Source of the DNA: Pseudomonas sp. TMP9
GTDB taxonomy: Bacteria > Pseudomonadota > Gammaproteobacteria > Pseudomonadales > Pseudomonadaceae
DNA: 64,000 nt
Assembly: GCF_037943105.1 (NCBI RefSeq)
Contig: NZ_CP149803.1
Location: forward strand, 1,178,001 to 1,242,000
Direction: 5' to 3'
The position numbers and the translations under genes were made by a program. This document shows, piece by piece, positions 56,859-64,000 of this stretch; position 1 is the stretch's first letter; every line of letters starts with the position of its first letter. The notes under the pieces are model-generated. The model was given only the letters and a program-made list of their open reading frames with translations, ran no database searches and was not told the DNA's origin.

Positions 56859-56861
56859 GTT

Positions 56862-57266
56862 ATGCCCGACGCGCTGCTGATCACGCTAGCCCTGGTTTGT
56901 CTGGGGTTAGTAGGCGCGTGCGTATGGCTTTCCCGGCAGCTGCGCGACGCGGTTAAGCTGCAGGGCGAGCGTGACGCGGTGCGTGATCGGCGGCTCAAGG
57001 AGCTCAGCCGGCGGCTGGATGCCTATCTGACTGGCAGCGTGCAGATGGGCGAAGAGTTGCATGAGTTGCGGCGTGTGGTTGCACCATTGCCAGACAAGCT
57101 CAGTCAGATTGAGCAGCGTGACCCCAGCAGTCTGTCGTTCACTCAAGCCGCGCGTCTGGCTGGTATGGGTGCCAGTGTCGATGATCTGACCCAGTCCTGC
57201 GGCCTGAGCAAAGCGGAGGCTGAATTGGTCAGTAAAATGCAGCAGGCTAAGCTGCAGCGCTCGTGA
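56862..57266 (+). CDS. DUF2802 protein
   Basis: 134 residues. An N-terminal membrane helix (5-23), a coiled segment (to about 90), and a small C-terminal helical domain (SFTQAARLAGMGASVDDLTQSCGL) typical of DUF2802. Always near cheW in pseudomonads as far as I recall. Function unknown. Confidence 0.88.
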   Translation: MPDALLITLALVCLGLVGACVWLSRQLRDAVKLQGERDAVRDRRLKELSRRLDAYLTGSVQMGEELHELRRVVAPLPDKLSQIEQRDPSSLSFTQAARLAGMGASVDDLTQSCGLSKAEAELVSKMQQAKLQRS

Positions 57267-57278
57267 TTCGGCCCCACC

Positions 57279-57605
57279 CTAATGCGTCGGGCCTTCAAGT
57301 AGGCGCAGCGGCGGCGTGATATCTGTGTCGCGCTGACTGCCGGCCGGCGCTTTATCCTTCAGGTACCAAGCAAACGCGATGATTTCTGCGATGCAGCGAT
57401 ACAGCTGTTCCGGTATCGCATCTCCTAGCTCCAAGCGTGCCAGCAAGCTGACCAGTTCGGCGTTCTCATAGATCGGCACTTCATACTCGCGGGCAATGGC
57501 CAGAATGGCTTCGGCTAACTCAGCATCGCCTTTGGCGCTGAGTGTTGGCGCGCTCTTGCCGTCGTAGGTCAAGGCGATAGCTTGACGTGGCGCGGTTTTT
57601 TTCAT
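57279..57605 (-). CDS. Stand-alone FlhB cytoplasmic-domain protein, FlhX-like
   Basis: 108 residues. It aligns with FlhB after the NPTH site: AIALTYDGKSAPTLSAKGD versus the FlhB sequence AVALKYDPAKGSAPVLLAKGG in this window, and later EVPIYENAELVSLLARLELGDAIP. It lacks the membrane part and NPTH itself, so it resembles a permanently cleaved FlhB C-terminal piece. FlhX in other bacteria can replace FlhB-CC. Its ATG overlaps the stop of the FliK-like gene by 4 bases. Confidence 0.9.
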   Translation of the reverse strand: MKKTAPRQAIALTYDGKSAPTLSAKGDAELAEAILAIAREYEVPIYENAELVSLLARLELGDAIPEQLYRCIAEIIAFAWYLKDKAPAGSQRDTDITPPLRLLEGPTH

Positions 57606-59146
57606 GCGGTTTCATCCACCCAGCGTTGTTCCAAGGTTGTGCGCGGGCCACGCGGTGGCATGCCCTGGCTGCATGCCAACTCGCCGACCTGAACGCCAGC
57701 AGCGTTTAAGCGCTGGCGCAAATTATCCAGTTCTGCATCAATCAGGTTGACTGTGCTGCTCTGCTCGGCCCAGAGCTGGCTGGACAGGCGACCCTGAGCC
57801 AGTTGCGCCAGTACCTGCAGGGGTCCGAGAGGGTCAAGGTCGAATGCCAGCTCGATCTTCCACAGCGTTTCTTTTTTCTCTGCCTTGTTTTGCGGGTTGT
57901 TTTCGTCGCGTTGGATTTTCACTTGCAGAGGCACCAACTCTTGCTGGTTGCGCATGGGCAGCTCAAGTTGCCAGGTGGTGAGCAGGTTACCCTCCGGGCC
58001 GACCTGGCTCTGCGCCAAGCTGGAGAGTTGATGGGTTTGCAGGCGTGAGAGGGCGGCCGCGGCAAGTTTCAGCAGGGTTTCCAGGTCAGCCTCACCTTCC
58101 ATGTCCTGAAGTAGGCGTGAAGGCAGGGGGAAGTTCAGTGCTTGCTGGCGCAGGCTGGCTTTACCCAAACTACCGAGCAGATCGCGGGCCAAGGCTGGCA
58201 TAGCTTGGGCCATAGCCGAGCTTGCATTGGCGCCAGCCAGTGGCGCGCCGAGTGCCAGATTGGGCAACAATTGGGTAATCAAGCGCAGCAGGTTAGCCTT
58301 AAGATCAGTCGGCAGTGCTTGGCCCTGGCCTCCCAGAAGTTTGCTTTCGAGCAAGATACCGCTGTTCTCCAGCGCCATGGCCAGACCTTTAGACGTGCTC
58401 AGTTGAGCCGCGTCGGGCAGGGAGCCGAACAGTTTGTCGATGCTAGTGCGCAGCCCTTCACTCATGTCTGCGTTGCCGCGCAAGCCCTGCAACGCACTGA
58501 ACAATCCTTCCAGTGAGCCTTGGCGATTACTTTGAGTACCGAGCTGCTGGTTCAGCGCCAGTTGATCCAGACGGCCGCTTAACGGTAGAAAGTTTAGGGC
58601 CTGACTACCTTGCACCTGAGCGCTAAGCAAGCTGCCCAGAGGCAGCTGCAGTGGGCTTTCTAGGGATAGCGTGCTGCCCGCCAGCGGCGTGTTGAGCAGG
58701 GTGACCAGTATTTTGTAAAAGACCTGTTGCGAGCGGCCTTGCAGCAGCGATTCACGGCTGATCACCTTGCCTTGCAGCAGGGTGCCAACGGGCAGTTGTT
58801 TGAGGTCCAAGCTGGTCAGTGCCTTGTCACCGCCTGCCAGTACGGCGAGGGCTAGGCGGGTTTCTGACAGGGCTGTTACGGTAAGCGCTGTACCTTGGGC
58901 TAAGGGCCTTGAACTACTGGCTTCAAGGGTTGTTTGGCGGCCATTAGCCAGCGTCAGTTTGAGCAGCAGTTGGAAGCTCTGCGCGACTTCTTTGAGCGCA
59001 ATGACCTCAGCCTTAGCCGTTTCACCGCTGGCTAGCAGGCCCTGCATGGGCTGCAACAGTTTCACTGCCAAGTCAGCAGCTACGGCGCTGGGACGGCTGC
59101 TGGGGGGCGAAGGGGGGAGGGGGCGTGAGCTGCTGATTTCGCTCAT
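57602..59146 (-). CDS. Second FliK-like hook-length-control-domain protein
   Basis: 514 residues from ATG 59146 (MSEISSSRPLP). Much of the protein is Leu, Gln and Ser-rich and low in charge. The C-terminal domain (about 385-490: LLTTWQLELPMRNQQELVPLQ, LAFDLDPLGPLQVLAQL) matches the Flg_hook domain of FliK, with the DPLGPLQV core corresponding to DLGRLEV. The longer frame to 59707 runs through ccmA and is not genuine. It is coupled to the FlhB-like gene after it. Confidence 0.82.
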   Translation of the reverse strand: MSEISSSRPLPPSPPSSRPSAVAADLAVKLLQPMQGLLASGETAKAEVIALKEVAQSFQLLLKLTLANGRQTTLEASSSRPLAQGTALTVTALSETRLALAVLAGGDKALTSLDLKQLPVGTLLQGKVISRESLLQGRSQQVFYKILVTLLNTPLAGSTLSLESPLQLPLGSLLSAQVQGSQALNFLPLSGRLDQLALNQQLGTQSNRQGSLEGLFSALQGLRGNADMSEGLRTSIDKLFGSLPDAAQLSTSKGLAMALENSGILLESKLLGGQGQALPTDLKANLLRLITQLLPNLALGAPLAGANASSAMAQAMPALARDLLGSLGKASLRQQALNFPLPSRLLQDMEGEADLETLLKLAAAALSRLQTHQLSSLAQSQVGPEGNLLTTWQLELPMRNQQELVPLQVKIQRDENNPQNKAEKKETLWKIELAFDLDPLGPLQVLAQLAQGRLSSQLWAEQSSTVNLIDAELDNLRQRLNAAGVQVGELACSQGMPPRGPRTTLEQRWVDETA

Positions 59147-59309
59147 TAATGGGTTACACCCTGTCGAAAATGCCCACTGCGGAAGGCGGGGCCTGGCATG
59201 TATAATCGCGCCCCGTCTGGGCCGGCTGCGCATCTTACTTGCGACAGTATAGCGGCCAAGACTCTGCCGACTTGAGCCGCTTTTGCTATCCATTTTAGGT
59301 AACGATGCC

Positions 59310-59945
59310 TTGACCAGTCCTCTTCTCGAAGCCGTGGAGCTCGCCTGTGAGCGGGATTGGCGCATGCTTTTCGAGCGGCTGCAGCTGCGTCTAGTTCCCG
59401 GCGAAATGTTGCAAGTGGCCGGGCCCAATGGCAGCGGTAAGACCAGCCTACTGCGTTTGCTTTCGGGATTGATGCAGCCGACTGCGGGTGAAGTTCGCCT
59501 GAATGGTGTGGTGTTGACGGCGCAGCGTGCCGAACTGGCGCGCAATGTACTGTGGATTGGCCATGCAGCCGGGATCAAGGGTTTGCTCAGTGCTGAGGAG
59601 AACCTTGGCTGGCTCTGCGCTCTGCATGAGCCAGCCGGGCACGAAGCTATCTGGCAGGCGCTGGCGGCGGTGGGCTTGCGCGGCTTTGAAGATGTACCGT
59701 GCCACACCCTGTCTGCGGGGCAGCAGCGTCGCGTGGCTTTAGCGCGTCTTTATTTGCCGGGACCCAAGCTGTGGATTCTGGATGAGCCCTTCACCGCGCT
59801 GGACAAGGCCGCCGTGGCGCAGCTGGAGCATCATTTAGCTGCCCATTGTGAGCAAGGTGGCCTTGTGGTGCTGACCACGCACCATGAGCTCAACGTTAAG
59901 CCGACCGGCTACCGGGAGCTCGACTTAGGAACGCGTACACCATGA
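59310..59945 (+). CDS. ccmA: Cytochrome c biogenesis ATPase CcmA
   Basis: 211 residues from TTG 59310 ([16 protein letters not shown]); TTG 59283 in frame would add nine residues without family match. ABC ATPase: Walker [14 protein letters not shown], signature [14 protein letters not shown], Walker [13 protein letters not shown]. CcmA drives release of holo-CcmE from CcmC/D. First gene of ccmABCDEF; overlaps ccmB by 4 bases. Confidence 0.95.
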   Translation: MTSPLLEAVELACERDWRMLFERLQLRLVPGEMLQVAGPNGSGKTSLLRLLSGLMQPTAGEVRLNGVVLTAQRAELARNVLWIGHAAGIKGLLSAEENLGWLCALHEPAGHEAIWQALAAVGLRGFEDVPCHTLSAGQQRRVALARLYLPGPKLWILDEPFTALDKAAVAQLEHHLAAHCEQGGLVVLTTHHELNVKPTGYRELDLGTRTP

Positions 59946-60613
59946 GCAACGTCTTCACTCTGCTACTGGCCCGCGAAGCGCGCTTGTTATTTCGGCGTCC
60001 AGCCGAGCTGGCTAACCCACTGGTGTTCTTCGCCATTGTGATTGCCCTGTTTCCTCTGGCGGTGGGTCCGCAAACACAGTTGTTACAAAGCCTTTCCCCA
60101 GGCTTGATATGGGTAGCGGCTCTATTGGCCGTGCTGCTCTCGCTGGACGGGCTGTTTCGCAGTGATTTCGAAGACGGCTCACTTGAGCAGTGGGTCCTTT
60201 CGCCGCACCCCTTGGCTCTTCTGGTTCTGGCCAAGGTGCTGGCACACTGGCTGTTCTCCGGTTTGGCGCTGGTGCTGTTGGCGCCGATCCTTGCGTTGAT
60301 GCTTGGGTTGCCGGAGCGTTGTTTGCCGGTGCTGCTGGTTTCCCTGCTGCTGGGTACACCGGTGCTGAGCTTGCTGGGTGCCGTCGGCGCAGCGCTGACC
60401 GTTGGCCTTAAGCGCGGTGGTTTGTTGCTCGCGCTACTGATTTTGCCGTTATACATCCCGGTGCTGATTCTTGGCAGCGGTGCGTTACAAGCCAGCCTGC
60501 AAGGATTGCCGGCGGTCGGCCACTTGTTATGGTTGGCCAGCCTCACCGCGTTAGCCGTGACCTTGACACCTTTTGCCATCGCCGCTGGTCTGACGATTAG
60601 CGTTGCTGAGTAG
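59942..60613 (+). CDS. ccmB: Haem exporter protein CcmB
   Basis: 223 residues, about six membrane helices. Typical segments: [40 protein letters not shown], and [15 protein letters not shown]. Part of the CcmABCD complex. Followed by a 64-base gap before ccmC. Confidence 0.94.
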   Translation: MSNVFTLLLAREARLLFRRPAELANPLVFFAIVIALFPLAVGPQTQLLQSLSPGLIWVAALLAVLLSLDGLFRSDFEDGSLEQWVLSPHPLALLVLAKVLAHWLFSGLALVLLAPILALMLGLPERCLPVLLVSLLLGTPVLSLLGAVGAALTVGLKRGGLLLALLILPLYIPVLILGSGALQASLQGLPAVGHLLWLASLTALAVTLTPFAIAAGLTISVAE

Positions 60614-60677
60614 ATGATAAGCCTGAATAGCTGCTTGATTTTAGCGCTCACATGCGCCGCGATCAGCCCTAGCACTG

Positions 60678-61445
60678 ATGAGTAACCTGATGAACTGGAC
60701 GTGGTTTCACAAGCTCGGCTCGCCCAAATTGTTTTATGAAATCAGCCGTCGCTGGCTTCCTTGGTTAGCCGTGGCTGCGCTGCTGTTACTGACGATCGGG
60801 ACTGTTTGGGGCCTGGCTTTCGCGCCGCCGGATTACCAGCAGGGCAATAGCTTTCGCATTATCTACATGCATGTGCCCGCCGCGTTTCTGGCCCAGTCGA
60901 TCTACATAATGCTGGCGATAGCCGGTACCGTCAGCCTGGTATGGAAGATGAAACTGGCTGATGTGGCGCTGCAACAAGCGGCGCCCATTGGTGCTTGGAT
61001 GACGGTGATTGCGCTGGTCACCGGTGCGGTATGGGGCAAGCCAACCTGGGGCACGTACTGGGTATGGGACGCGCGCCTGACGTCCATGCTGATTTTGCTG
61101 TTCCTGTATTTCGGCGTCATTGCCCTGGGTAATGCCATTACCAACCGTGACAGTGCGGCCAAAGCTTGCGCCGTACTGGCGATCGTCGGGGTGGTGAATA
61201 TTCCGATCATTCAATATTCGGTGGAGTGGTGGAACACCCTGCACCAGCCTGCAACGTTCAGCATTGTGGCCAAACCTGCCATGCCGTTTGAAATGTGGAT
61301 GCCGTTGCTGCTCATGGTGCTCGGGTTTTACTGTCTTTTTGCTGTGCTGCTGCTGCTGCGTATGCGCCTGGAAGTGCTCAAGCGCGAGGCCCGCAGTAGT
61401 TGGGCCAAGGCTGAAATTAAATTGCTGGTGGAGAAAGGCCGATGA
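60678..61445 (+). CDS. ccmC: Haem-handling protein CcmC
   Basis: 255 residues from ATG 60678 (ATG 60690 possible). Six membrane helices and the tryptophan-rich WWD-type haem-binding motif [13 protein letters not shown], flanked by conserved histidines (MHVPAAF and [10 protein letters not shown]). Places haem on CcmE. Overlaps ccmD by 4 bases. Confidence 0.95.
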   Translation: MSNLMNWTWFHKLGSPKLFYEISRRWLPWLAVAALLLLTIGTVWGLAFAPPDYQQGNSFRIIYMHVPAAFLAQSIYIMLAIAGTVSLVWKMKLADVALQQAAPIGAWMTVIALVTGAVWGKPTWGTYWVWDARLTSMLILLFLYFGVIALGNAITNRDSAAKACAVLAIVGVVNIPIIQYSVEWWNTLHQPATFSIVAKPAMPFEMWMPLLLMVLGFYCLFAVLLLLRMRLEVLKREARSSWAKAEIKLLVEKGR

Positions 61446-61618
61446 GTTTTGTCAGCTTTAGCGAGTTTCTCGCCATGGGCACCCACGGACCTTATGTGTG
61501 GTCCAGTTATGCCATCAGCCTGGTGGTTCTGGGGCTGAATGTGGCGCTGCCAATCCTGGCACGTCGCCGATATCTTCATGACGAAGCGCGCCGTTTGCGC
61601 CGGGAGGAATTGAAGTGA
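61442..61618 (+). CDS. ccmD: CcmD, small haem exporter subunit
   Basis: 58 residues ([19 protein letters not shown] at the N-terminus, then a single membrane helix and a basic [18 protein letters not shown] tail). Size, the GPYVW motif and position between ccmC and ccmE identify it. CcmD stabilises the CcmC-CcmE complex. It overlaps both neighbours by 4 bases. Confidence 0.93.
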   Translation: MSFVSFSEFLAMGTHGPYVWSSYAISLVVLGLNVALPILARRRYLHDEARRLRREELK

Positions 61619-62103
61619 ATCCGCAGCGCAAGAAACGTCTGTTTATTGTCTTGGCGATCATTGCCGGTGTGGGCATCGCCGTGTCCCTTGCCCTGAGTGC
61701 GTTGCAGCAAAACATCAACCTGTTCTATACGCCGACGCAAATCGCTAATGGCGATGCGCCTGAAGACACCCGCATCCGTGCAGGTGGCTTGGTCGAGGTA
61801 GGTTCGGTGAAACGCTCCAGTGAAACGCTGGACACCGACTTTGTCGTCACCGATGGCGTGAAAAGCGTGACCATTCGCTACCACGGCATCCTCCCGGACC
61901 TGTTCCGCGAAGGCCAGGGCATCGTTGCCATGGGCAAACTGAATGCCAGTGGCGTGCTGATTGCCGATGAAGTGTTGGCCAAACACGACGAAAACTACAT
62001 GCCCCCAGAAGTGATGCAGGCGCTGGAACAGAGTGGAATGCTGCAACAGCACGAAGCGGCTAATGCTGAGAAGAAAACCTATCAAACGGAGCGTGCGCAA
62101 TGA
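61615..62103 (+). CDS. ccmE: Haem chaperone CcmE
   Basis: 162 residues from GTG 61615. One N-terminal membrane helix and an OB-fold domain. The haem-binding His is in [12 protein letters not shown] (about residue 123), with the Tyr also conserved. CcmE carries haem from CcmC to CcmF. Overlaps ccmF by 4 bases (ATGA). Confidence 0.95.
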   Translation: MNPQRKKRLFIVLAIIAGVGIAVSLALSALQQNINLFYTPTQIANGDAPEDTRIRAGGLVEVGSVKRSSETLDTDFVVTDGVKSVTIRYHGILPDLFREGQGIVAMGKLNASGVLIADEVLAKHDENYMPPEVMQALEQSGMLQQHEAANAEKKTYQTERAQ

Positions 62104-64000
62104 TCCCCGAGCTCGGCCATCTGGCGATGATTCTCGCCCTGTGTATGGCGCTGGTGCAGTCAACATTGCCAATGATTGGCGCCTGGCGCGGTGATCGCCA
62201 GTGGATGAGTTTGGCGGCGCCAGCCGCCTGGGGGCAGTTTACTTTTCTGTTGATCGCCTTTATCTGCCTGACTTACGCTTTTATGGTCGACGACTTCAGC
62301 GTTGCCTACGTCGCCAATAATTCCAACAGTGCGCTGCCTTGGTACTACAAGTTCAGCGCAGTGTGGGGCGCTCACGAAGGCTCATTGCTGCTGTGGGGGC
62401 TGCTGCTCGCCGGCTGGACCTTTGCTGTGTCGATCTTCTCGCGGCAGTTGCCCGAGGAAATGCTCGCCCGCGTGCTCGGTGTGATGGGCATCATCAGTGT
62501 CGGTTTCTTGCTGCTACTGATCATCACTTCCAACCCCTTTGAACGGCTGTTGTTTGATACGCCGGCTGACGGGCGAGACCTCAACCCGTTATTGCAGGAC
62601 TTCGGTCTGATCGTTCATCCGCCGATGCTTTACATGGGCTATGTCGGTTTTTCCGTAGCTTTTGCCTTCGCCATTGCCGCCTTACTGGGCGGTAAATTGG
62701 ATGCAGCCTGGGCGCGCTGGTCGCGGCCATGGACCCTCGTCGCGTGGGCCTTCCTCGGCATTGGTATCGCCCTCGGTTCATGGTGGGCTTACTACGAGCT
62801 TGGCTGGGGCGGCTGGTGGTTCTGGGACCCGGTGGAAAATGCCTCGTTTATGCCCTGGTTGGTGGGTACAGCGCTTATTCACTCCTTGGCCGTGACGGAA
62901 AAACGCGGTGTATTCAAGAGCTGGACTGTGCTCTTGGCAATTGCTGCGTTCTCCCTGAGCCTGCTGGGTGCCTTCCTAGTACGTTCTGGGGTACTGACCT
63001 CGGTGCATGCGTTCGCCAGTGACCCTGAGCGCGGCGTATTTATCCTGGCCTTCCTGCTGCTTGTAGTGGGCAGCTCGCTCGCGTTGTTCGCTATCCGTGC
63101 TCCAGTGGTCAAGAGTCATGTTGGTTTTACCCTGTGGTCGCGGGAAACCTTGCTGCTGGTGAATAACCTGATTCTGGTGGTCAGCGCCGCGATGATTCTG
63201 CTCGGTACCCTTTACCCGCTGGTGCTTGATGCCATCACCGGCACCAAACTGTCGGTAGGGCCGCCGTATTTCGATGCGTTGTTTATGCCCCTCATGGGCT
63301 TGTTGATGGCCATGATGGCGGTCGGTGTGCTGGTGCGTTGGAAAAACACACCGGTGAAATGGCTATTGAGCATGCTGCTTCCCGTGCTGATTGGTAGTGT
63401 AGTGCTGGCAGTGATCGCGACATTCCTGATTGGTGACTTCAACTGGGCGGTACTCGGGGTCTGCTTGTTGGCTGTCTGGGTGGTGTTGGCCGGGGTCCGC
63501 GACATTATTGAGAAAACCCGGCACAAGGGCCTAATCAAGGGGTTGCCGACCTTGACCCGCAGTTACTGGGGCATGCAAACCGCGCACCTAGGTATGGCGG
63601 TATGCGCCTTGGGCGTGGTGTTGGCCAGCGTTGGCAGCTATGAACGCGACATGCGCATGGTCCCCGGCGAGTCGGTGGATATTGGTGGTTACCAGTTCAT
63701 CTTCGATGGCGCGGAGCATTTTGAAGGGCCGAATTTCACCTCGGATAAAGGCACCGTGCGCGTCATCCAAGACGGTAAGCAAATATCCGTGCTGCATCCG
63801 GAGAAGCGTTTGTACACCGTGCAGCAGTCCGTGATGACCGAAGCCGGGATCGACGCCGGGATCACCCGCGACCTTTTCGTCGCCTTGGGTGAGCCGTTGG
63901 GTGAGGGCGCTTGGGCGGTGCGTGTGCACATCAAACCCTTTGTTCGCTGGATCTGGTTTGGCGCACTGTTAATGGGCTTGGGTGGCTTTCTAGCGGCAGC
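62100..64000 (+). CDS. ccmF: Haem lyase subunit CcmF, 3' end outside the window
   Basis: About 633 codons are present, of a family total near 655. Multi-spanning membrane protein (more than 12 helices). The WWD motif [19 protein letters not shown] is clear, as are [15 protein letters not shown] and [16 protein letters not shown]. CcmF, with CcmH and CcmI, ligates haem to apocytochrome c in the periplasm. The reading frame is open to position 64000, so the gene is cut by the window, not truncated. Confidence 0.95.
   Translation, partial: MIPELGHLAMILALCMALVQSTLPMIGAWRGDRQWMSLAAPAAWGQFTFLLIAFICLTYAFMVDDFSVAYVANNSNSALPWYYKFSAVWGAHEGSLLLWGLLLAGWTFAVSIFSRQLPEEMLARVLGVMGIISVGFLLLLIITSNPFERLLFDTPADGRDLNPLLQDFGLIVHPPMLYMGYVGFSVAFAFAIAALLGGKLDAAWARWSRPWTLVAWAFLGIGIALGSWWAYYELGWGGWWFWDPVENASFMPWLVGTALIHSLAVTEKRGVFKSWTVLLAIAAFSLSLLGAFLVRSGVLTSVHAFASDPERGVFILAFLLLVVGSSLALFAIRAPVVKSHVGFTLWSRETLLLVNNLILVVSAAMILLGTLYPLVLDAITGTKLSVGPPYFDALFMPLMGLLMAMMAVGVLVRWKNTPVKWLLSMLLPVLIGSVVLAVIATFLIGDFNWAVLGVCLLAVWVVLAGVRDIIEKTRHKGLIKGLPTLTRSYWGMQTAHLGMAVCALGVVLASVGSYERDMRMVPGESVDIGGYQFIFDGAEHFEGPNFTSDKGTVRVIQDGKQISVLHPEKRLYTVQQSVMTEAGIDAGITRDLFVALGEPLGEGAWAVRVHIKPFVRWIWFGALLMGLGGFLAA

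Noticed and set aside
59147..59707. N-terminal extension of the FliK-like frame across ccmA
   Set aside because: It lies antisense to ccmA, has Arg/Ser-rich shadow composition, and the genuine start at 59146 gives a sensible protein.
1..64000. Insertion sequences, prophage, CRISPR arrays, rRNA
   Set aside because: I looked for transposase motifs, terminal repeats, spacer arrays and rRNA segments and found none.

Overview
The window is a chromosomal segment of a Pseudomonas-type gammaproteobacterium. The evidence is the intact algU-mucA-mucB-mucC-mucD cluster preceded by divergent nadB, the lepA-lepB-rnc-era-recO-pdxJ block, and a polar-flagellum/chemotaxis block of pseudomonad type (flhF-fleN-fliA-cheY-cheZ-cheA-cheB-motC-motD, then ParC-like and ParP-like genes, then cheW) followed by ccm genes. 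Gene order resembles P. aeruginosa PA0758-PA0773 and PA1441-PA1480 as I remember them, but is rearranged: fliEFGHIJ sits directly before fliK, and putP rather than fleQ/fleSR lies upstream of fliE. I see no insertion sequence, prophage, CRISPR array, rRNA or intact tRNA.

Layout. (1) 1-5.6 kb: a lipoprotein, an HDOD protein, the YgfZ-like folate protein, sdhE with an overlapping ygfX-like gene, and nadB. (2) 5.7-10.1 kb: the envelope-stress sigma factor AlgU with its regulators MucABCD, headed by a leader holding a near-consensus AlgU autoregulatory promoter and closed by a terminator. (3) 10.2-16.4 kb: lepA, lepB, a DUF4845 gene, rnc, era, recO and pdxJ, tightly packed. (4) 16.5-18.7 kb, minus strand: cmoB, cmoA and a chagasin-like lipoprotein. 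(5) 19.0-25.1 kb, the accessory part: an AraC regulator (PruR-like); a four-gene cassette encoding an exported cupredoxin, a membrane EAL protein with a degenerate GGDEF domain, a DUF3034 beta-barrel candidate and a lipoprotein truncated haemoglobin; and a convergent HDOD gene. (6) 25.5-27.5 kb: putP and a VF530-type small DNA-binding protein. (7) 27.6-59.1 kb: the flagellar and chemotaxis region. (8) 59.3-64 kb: ccmA-F for cytochrome c maturation, with ccmF cut by the window edge.

How the genes work together. FliE-FliR, FlhA, FlhB, FliK and FliGMN build the export gate, MS ring, C ring and rod junction. FlhF and FleN set polar site and number. FliA switches on late genes. CheYZABW, the ParC/ParP-like pair and MotCD drive and place chemotactic motility. 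Four GG-N10-GC sigma-54 promoters (before fliE, fliK, fliL and flhA), two of them with a FleQ-like box just downstream, and one FliA-like promoter (before the ParP-like gene) outline the hierarchy. Inside the region lies an HsbR/HsbA-like phosphatase/kinase-STAS partner switch with an Hpt protein, between fliJ and fliK.

Most interesting points: the cupredoxin/EAL/DUF3034/truncated-haemoglobin cassette as a possible undescribed envelope redox or gas-sensing system tied to c-di-GMP; an acidic [DE][DE][IVF][DE]xxL motif found in FliM, FliN and CheZ and repeated four times in CheA, where a folded P2 domain would be expected; and a second FliK-like gene paired with a stand-alone FlhB cytoplasmic-domain protein that lacks NPTH.
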